From: Deltaproteobacteria bacterium
GTDB lineage: Bacteria; Desulfobacterota; Desulfarculia; Adiutricales; JAGVGV01
DNA: 16,302 bases
Assembly (NCBI GenBank): GCA_015233515.1
Contig: JADFXS010000026.1
Location: 1 to 16,302 of the forward strand
Reading direction: 5' to 3'
In this document: one piece after another, positions 15,445 to 16,302 of the stretch
Layout: every line of letters starts with the position of its first letter
Position numbering within the stretch: the first letter of the stretch is position 1
Program-made: the position numbers and the translations under genes
Notes under the pieces: generated by a model
The model's database searches: none
What the model was told of the DNA's origin: nothing
Seen by the model: only the letters and a program-made list of their open reading frames with translations

Positions 15445-16302
15445 ATGAAGAAAGCTATCACCTTGTCGCTTCTCATGTTTTTTCTTTTGGCCGGCACCGC
15501 CTTGGCGGCGGATGACACGATCCGTATCGGCGTGTTTATGCCCCTGACCGGCGCCAATGCTTATGGTGGTCAGTTGGAACTGGACGGCCTCCAAATGGCC
15601 TTCAAGGAAGCTCCGACGGTGTTGGGAAAAAAGGTGGAGTTGTTTGTCGTGGACAACAAAACCGATAAGGTCGAAGCGGGTAATGCCACGAAACGGCTGA
15701 TTGACAAAGAAAAAGTCGTGGCTATTATTGGGACCTACGGCTCTTCATTAGCCATGGCCGGTGGCGAGAATGCCGAAAAAGCCGGTATCCCCATGGTCGG
15801 TACTTCCTGCACCAATCCTCTGGTGACCCAGGGCAAAAAGTACATATTCCGGGTTTGCTTTATCGATCCTTATCAAGGCGCCGGCGCCGCCACTTATGCT
15901 TTCAAAGACTTGGGTCTGAAGAAAGCCGCCATGTTAGTGGACATAGGCAACGACTATTCGGTGGGATTGGCCAGCTTTTTCACGAAATCTTATACCAAGC
16001 TGGGCGGCGAGGTTGTGGCTAACCTGAAGTATAATACGGGCGATAGTGACTTTACCGCGCAGCTCACCGAAATAATGAGTAAAAAACCGGACGTCCTCTT
16101 TATTCCCTCATACTTTGCCGAAGGCGCCATCATCATGAAGCAGGCTAAGGAATTAGGCGCCAAATTCCAGATCATGGGCGGCGATGCCATGGATAATCCT
16201 AAAATCACCGAAATCGGCGGCGCCGCGGTGGAAGGCTTTGTCCACACCACGTTCCCTTATGATCCGTCCATGAAAGACATGAACCCCGTGGCCAAGAAAT
16301 TC
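15445..16302 (+). CDS. Periplasmic ABC substrate-binding protein, branched-chain amino acid (LivJ/LivK) type, C-terminus cut
   Basis: The visible 286 residues continue past the window edge; the family usually reaches about 370-400. It captures a ligand in the periplasm and hands it to a Liv-type ABC importer. A Sec signal peptide MKKAITLSLLMFFLLAGTALA is followed by a likely cleavage after A21. The mature part starts with TIRIGVFMPLTG and has the Peripla_BP_6 pattern: IIGTYGSSLAMA and GTSCTNP (ligand-contacting Ser and Thr regions), FIDPYQG, and NDYSVGLASFF. GGAGGG ends 4 nt before the ATG. The ligand could be leucine-type amino acids, an amide, urea or an aromatic compound; sequence alone does not decide. 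Permease and ATPase genes are expected downstream of the window. Confidence 0.9.
   Translation, partial: MKKAITLSLLMFFLLAGTALAADDTIRIGVFMPLTGANAYGGQLELDGLQMAFKEAPTVLGKKVELFVVDNKTDKVEAGNATKRLIDKEKVVAIIGTYGSSLAMAGGENAEKAGIPMVGTSCTNPLVTQGKKYIFRVCFIDPYQGAGAATYAFKDLGLKKAAMLVDIGNDYSVGLASFFTKSYTKLGGEVVANLKYNTGDSDFTAQLTEIMSKKPDVLFIPSYFAEGAIIMKQAKELGAKFQIMGGDAMDNPKITEIGGAAVEGFVHTTFPYDPSMKDMNPVAKKF

Overview
The window looks like a chromosomal stretch of a Gram-negative, anaerobe-type bacterium, most likely a member of the Desulfobacterota (former Deltaproteobacteria). This is inferred from the gene content: a PHP/EndoQ-like nuclease fused to a UvrD helicase, an ABC-type surface polysaccharide exporter, and a Liv-type binding protein with a Sec signal peptide. 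TTG and GTG starts are common, and no rRNA, tRNA, CRISPR array or transposase gene was seen.

Layout. (1) Bases 1-4484 are all on the minus strand: a LOG-family nucleotide phosphoribohydrolase (4484-3810), DNA polymerase IV (3728-2547) and an EndoQ-like nuclease/UvrD helicase fusion (2373 to beyond base 1). This is probably a repair or nucleotide-housekeeping cluster. (2) Bases 4485-4874 form a divergent control region. It holds a perfect 19-bp inverted repeat, a strong sigma70-type promoter reading right (TTGACG, 17 bp, TATAAT) and a weaker candidate reading left. A near-identical half copy of the repeat lies at 2443-2467. (3) Bases 4875-11911 are a tightly packed plus-strand operon: Wzm-type permease, Wzt-type ATPase with a C-terminal carbohydrate-binding domain, an FkbM methyltransferase carrying a heptad-repeat coiled coil, and a 1252-residue protein with three GT-B glycosyltransferase modules. 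Junctions overlap by 1-4 bases. (4) Bases 12199-13596 encode an unrecognised multispanning membrane protein behind its own extended -10 promoter. (5) Bases 13597-13927 hold a row of inverted repeats and another extended -10 promoter. (6) Bases 13928-15166 encode a divergent serine hydroxymethyltransferase-like PLP enzyme. (7) From 15445 to the end is a truncated branched-chain amino acid type periplasmic binding protein.

The most striking unit is the polysaccharide operon. Its parts match, role for role, the ABC-dependent O-antigen logic known from E. coli O8/O9a: a multi-domain polymerase, a methyltransferase with a coiled coil that caps the chain and sets its length (WbdD), and an ATPase whose extra domain reads the cap. 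Here the methyltransferase belongs to a different family (FkbM), its coiled coil is made of 21-bp DNA repeats, and its reading frame is broken at a run of eight T. The T run and the repeats together could make capping and chain length variable. Equally, the T run could be a simple mutation or sequencing error. The other notable items are the EndoQ-UvrD fusion next to dinB and the SHMT-like enzyme with changed active-site residues.
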